Positions 5,605 to 7,891 of a DNA stretch of 7,891 nt are shown here, in pieces. The number at the start of each line of letters is the position of its first letter. Position 1 is the stretch's first letter. The DNA is from a bacterium. Its GTDB lineage: Bacteria > Chloroflexota > Dormibacteria > UBA8260 > Bog-877. The position numbers and the translations under genes were made by a program. The DNA lies in contig JAJYWM010000360.1 in NCBI GenBank assembly GCA_021791455.1, positions 1 to 7,891 of the forward strand. The letters run 5' to 3'. The notes below the pieces were generated by a model. The model was not told where the DNA came from. It searched no databases and was given only the letters and a program-made list of their open reading frames with translations.

Positions 5605-6579
5605 ATGTTCGATTTCATGAGGTATTGGGACTACTACAACCTCAAAGGAAGTCCCATAACATCCGCGACGGACTTTGACATTCTAGTCTCAAAGATTCAG
5701 CAGAAGTATGTTTCGCTGAAGTGGGTCTGGCGAGGGCTCGCGAACAGAGAGTACGCGCTGACCTCAAGCCTGTACCGCGAACTATGTCGAGTGCGTCGCG
5801 CGTCAGGTGTGCCCCCCTTTCTTCCGCCGGAGGGGTTGGGCGTGACTACTCCCAAGTCAATTGCGGACGCTGACTCACTCGTCGCGGTCGAGAGGCGACT
5901 TCTCGACGAGTTTCGGCAGTGGCTGAAGCCTTTTACTTCCAACCCTTTACTGAGCTGGTCCGCGCGTGATGCCGTGGCGGCCCTCGCGCTGATGCAACAT
6001 AATTCGACGCCGACTCGTCTCATCGATGCGTCCACCGAGCCCTTGGTAGCACTTTGGTTCGCCACTGAAACAGCAGGCCCGAGCGGGGCCGCCGACGGCA
6101 GGATCATCTGCTTCGCCTACGACGATGCCAGCACATACAGTCCAACCAGGAGTTTGAGCGATCCGTTTTGGTGGAAGAGCACACCGCAGTCTGGGTGGAC
6201 GAAGGGGGACTACAGGGTGCTGGTCGGCAATCCGAATTGGAGTCAGCGAATCAGTGCGCAGAGCGGGGCGTTCGTACTGGCCGGAGTATTTGAAACTGGC
6301 GGAGGTGGCAAGGGTGCGCAGCTCAGCTCTTTCAAGGCGCTCAATCCCCTCACCTTGGATCAGGTGCGTGTGGTGTCGCCCCATGGGATTCGGGCTCACA
6401 AGGGCTTGGGAGCGCGTGGCGTGCGTGCGATTAAGCCCGTCTTGACATTCACAATCTCGGCCGCTGCCAAAGCTGGCATTAGGGACCAGCTTCGGCGCAA
6501 TCATGGCCTTACGAGCAGCTCTCTGTTTCCAGATCAGGCTGGCTTCACTGCATACGTGCGCACTCTGTGGGACATCTGA
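5605..6579 (+). CDS. FRG-domain protein
   Basis: This 324-residue protein matches the FRG domain, a family named for an N-terminal Phe-Arg-Gly-type motif and found often in phage-defence neighbourhoods; its biochemical role is not established. Visible landmarks are VWRGLAN at 41-47 (WRG in place of FRG), LTSSLYRE at 52-59, LMQHNSTPTRLIDAS at 129-143, EPLVALWFA at 145-153, RISAQSGAFVLAG at 215-227, and a C-terminal FTISAAAKAGI...SSLFPDQAGF at 282-314. No signal peptide or membrane segment is seen, so it is probably cytoplasmic. The ATG at 5605 is preceded 6 bases away by GGGAG (5594-5598), a good ribosome-binding site, which favours it over the ATG at 5617. GC is clearly lower than in its neighbours, suggesting separate acquisition. 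It lies 47 bases right of the IS630 end, so its original promoter may have been replaced or lost. It has no partner gene in the window. Confidence 0.87.
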   Translation: MFDFMRYWDYYNLKGSPITSATDFDILVSKIQQKYVSLKWVWRGLANREYALTSSLYRELCRVRRASGVPPFLPPEGLGVTTPKSIADADSLVAVERRLLDEFRQWLKPFTSNPLLSWSARDAVAALALMQHNSTPTRLIDASTEPLVALWFATETAGPSGAADGRIICFAYDDASTYSPTRSLSDPFWWKSTPQSGWTKGDYRVLVGNPNWSQRISAQSGAFVLAGVFETGGGGKGAQLSSFKALNPLTLDQVRVVSPHGIRAHKGLGARGVRAIKPVLTFTISAAAKAGIRDQLRRNHGLTSSSLFPDQAGFTAYVRTLWDI

Positions 6580-6861
6580 CAGGAGGTTTAGCTTCCCAAC
6601 ACTGTCTGGCTCGAGGACGCTCCGGGCACCGCGATATGTTTCCAACGGATCGCTCGTTCTGGTGCCGATGCGGCGTCGTCACGCGGGGACTTCCAGTGCA
6701 ATCTGGGGTCTGACCCGAGTTCGACAGTGATCTGGGCGTTGGGGACTCAAATGGCGAGCGATTTGAGTTCATAGACGCTGATTGGAACGGGTCTTGGACC
6801 CCTCGGTGTAGATACACGGATACTTGCACAAGGGAAGTCGCTTCAGGTATGCTTCGTAGAG
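6580..6861. other. Intergenic stretch with palindromes
   Basis: No supported gene lies here; a 94-codon minus-strand frame (6545-6829) overlaps the end of the FRG gene and has no recognisable domain. Visible structure includes GGGTC-T-GACCC at 6706-6716, the direct repeat ATCTGGG at 6701 and 6730, the 8-bp inverted repeat ACTCAAAT/ATTTGAGT at 6745-6768, and the 12-bp palindrome GTGTAGATACAC at 6806-6817. The left end of the following IS1634-family element should lie in this stretch, but without its right end it cannot be delimited. Confidence 0.5.
6745..6768. repeat. Perfect 8-bp inverted repeat
   Basis: ACTCAAAT and ATTTGAGT flank the 8-base spacer GGCGAGCG. It may be a hairpin or protein-binding site between the FRG gene and the transposase. 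No T-run follows it, so a simple terminator is not supported. Confidence 0.5.
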
Positions 6862-7800
6862 ATGTACCTGCGGGTGACCCGGCGCACCAACAAGGACGGC
6901 TCCGTGGTCGAGTACCTGCAGCTGGCCCACAACGTGCGGCGCCCGGGCAGCCCCCTTCCGCACGTCCAGGTCATTCACAACTTCGGGCGCAAGGACCAGG
7001 TCGATCCTGAAGCGCTGCGCCGCTTGGCCCACAGCCTTCGGCGGCTGGAAGTTGGAGACGCCGACGCGGAGCTGGGCGTGGAGCGTTCCCGGCCCCTGGG
7101 GGGCGCCCACGTGCTTCAGCACCTGTGGGAGCAACTGGGGATTGCCGGCCAGCTGCGGGAACTGCTGCAGGAGCGGGAGTTCGAGAGCGATGTGGAGCGG
7201 GTGCTGTTCGCCCTGGTCGCCAACCGCTGCCTTGCTCCCAGCTCCAAGCTGGGAGCCTGCGACTGGGTGGCCCAGGACGTGGTCATCCCGGGGCTGGAGC
7301 ACCTGGAGGCGCAGCAGGCGTACCGGGCGATGGACTTCCTTCTGGAGAACCAGGAGGAGGTGCAGGAGCGAGTCTTCTTCCAGGTGGCGGAGCTGCTGCG
7401 GCTGGAGGTGGACCTGATCTTCTTCGACACCACCTCCTCGTACTTCGAGATCGAGGGTGAGGACGAGGAGGAGGACCTCCGCCACTTCGGATACAGCCGG
7501 GACGGCCGTCCGGACCGGGCGCAGGTGGCGATCGGCCTGGCGGTGACCAAGGAGGGGATCCCGGTGCGGTGCTGGGTGTTCCCCGGCAACACCGCCGATG
7601 CCTCCACCGTGGAGCAGGTGAAGCAGGACCTGCACGGCTGGAAGCTGGACAAGGTGGTCCTGGTGGCCGACCGGGGCATGAGCAGCAAGGAAAACCTGCA
7701 ATTGCTGCGCCAGGACGGGGGGCAGTACATCATCGGGGAGCGCATGCGCTCCGGGGTTCCGGTGGTGGGGGAAGCACTGTCCCGTCCTGGGCGGTACTAA
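6862..7800 (+). pseudogene. IS1634-family transposase, C-terminally truncated
   Basis: The 312 residues match the N-terminal and central parts of IS1634-family transposases (IS4-like DDE fold), which are usually about 500-600 residues. Seen are MYLRVTRRTN at the start, the first catalytic Asp in FFDTTSSYFE (Asp189), then FGYSRDGRPDRAQVAIGLAVT (209-229), PGNTADASTV (241-250), the second Asp in VADRGM (Asp270), and YIIGERMRSG (289-298). The frame ends abruptly after ALSRPGRY at a TAA, where relatives continue for some 200 or more residues carrying the catalytic Glu. It therefore cannot make an active transposase. The ATG at 6862 fits the family's N-terminus; only GAG lies right before it, so the ribosome-binding site is poor. 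Sequence after 7800 is unrelated and reads as the end of a gene on the other strand, pointing to an insertion or a rearrangement. Confidence 0.88.
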
Positions 7801-7820
7801 GCCGAGCGTGAGTTTCCGGA

Positions 7821-7891
7821 CTAAGCGGTCGCCTCGGTGATGTAGGCGAGGTGGGGATCGCCGAAGAACGCCCGGACGGTTTCGGGGAGCC
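7821..7891 (-). CDS. 3' end of an unidentified gene, partial
   Basis: On the minus strand the frame entering from the right edge reads LPETVRAFFGDPHLAYITEA, then Thr-Ala and a TAG at 7821-7823. Its composition and third-position GC look coding. It converges on the truncated transposase and stops 21 bases from the transposase's TAA. It may be the transposase of a second mobile element that interrupted the IS1634-family copy, but 22 residues are too few to assign a family. Confidence 0.4.
   Translation of the reverse strand, partial: LPETVRAFFGDPHLAYITEATA

Noticed and set aside
6545..6829. 94-codon minus-strand frame after the FRG gene
   Set aside because: It overlaps the 3' end of the FRG gene and has no recognisable motif and no ribosome-binding site that I can see.
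6769..7701. 310-codon minus-strand frame opposite the IS1634-family transposase
   Set aside because: It is a Leu/His/Gln-rich antisense shadow of a recognised transposase.

Overview
This is a GC-rich bacterial accessory region. It holds a restriction-like gene, a toxin-antitoxin pair, an FRG-domain gene and two damaged insertion sequences. A sampled 60-base row inside the large gene is about 73% GC. The organism cannot be named from the window. The toxin-antitoxin pair resembles mycobacterial and other actinobacterial MazEF9-type pairs, so an actinomycete or another high-GC phylum such as Chloroflexota is a reasonable guess and no more.

Layout. Positions 1-194 are a 42-bp tandem repeat whose last copy is part of a long hairpin. 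Positions 226-793 (minus strand) hold a ribbon-helix-helix antitoxin gene followed by an overlapping MazF/PemK toxin gene, with a perfect palindrome at the likely promoter. Positions 965-4018 (minus strand) hold one 1017-residue protein. It starts with DUF262 and DUF1524, the two halves of a GmrSD-type (type IV) restriction enzyme. An alkyltransferase-like (ATL/MGMT) DNA-binding domain without the catalytic cysteine follows, and then two copies of a DUF5655-like domain with a constant 155-residue offset. Positions 4019-4400 show no convincing gene. Positions 4404-5557 are an IS630-family element with recognisable terminal repeats, a frameshifted transposase and a damaged right end. Positions 5605-6579 (plus strand) hold an FRG-domain gene of clearly lower GC (about 53% in one sampled row). 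Positions 6580-6861 are non-coding and contain several palindromes. Positions 6862-7800 are the first half of an IS1634-family transposase gene, cut off at a junction. The last bases (7821-7891, minus strand) are the 3' end of an unidentified gene.

How the parts may work together. DUF262/DUF1524 proteins, MazEF and FRG-domain proteins are all recurrent in defence islands, and flanking IS elements are typical there. The most original object is the large fusion protein. Its architecture suggests a modification-dependent nuclease in which an ATL-like module and a duplicated C-terminal domain could supply DNA recognition; this is inference. Nothing in the sequence shows that the large gene, mazEF and the FRG gene form one operon. 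The first two are on the minus strand with a promoter-like site between them. The FRG gene is on the plus strand, separated from them by the IS630 element.
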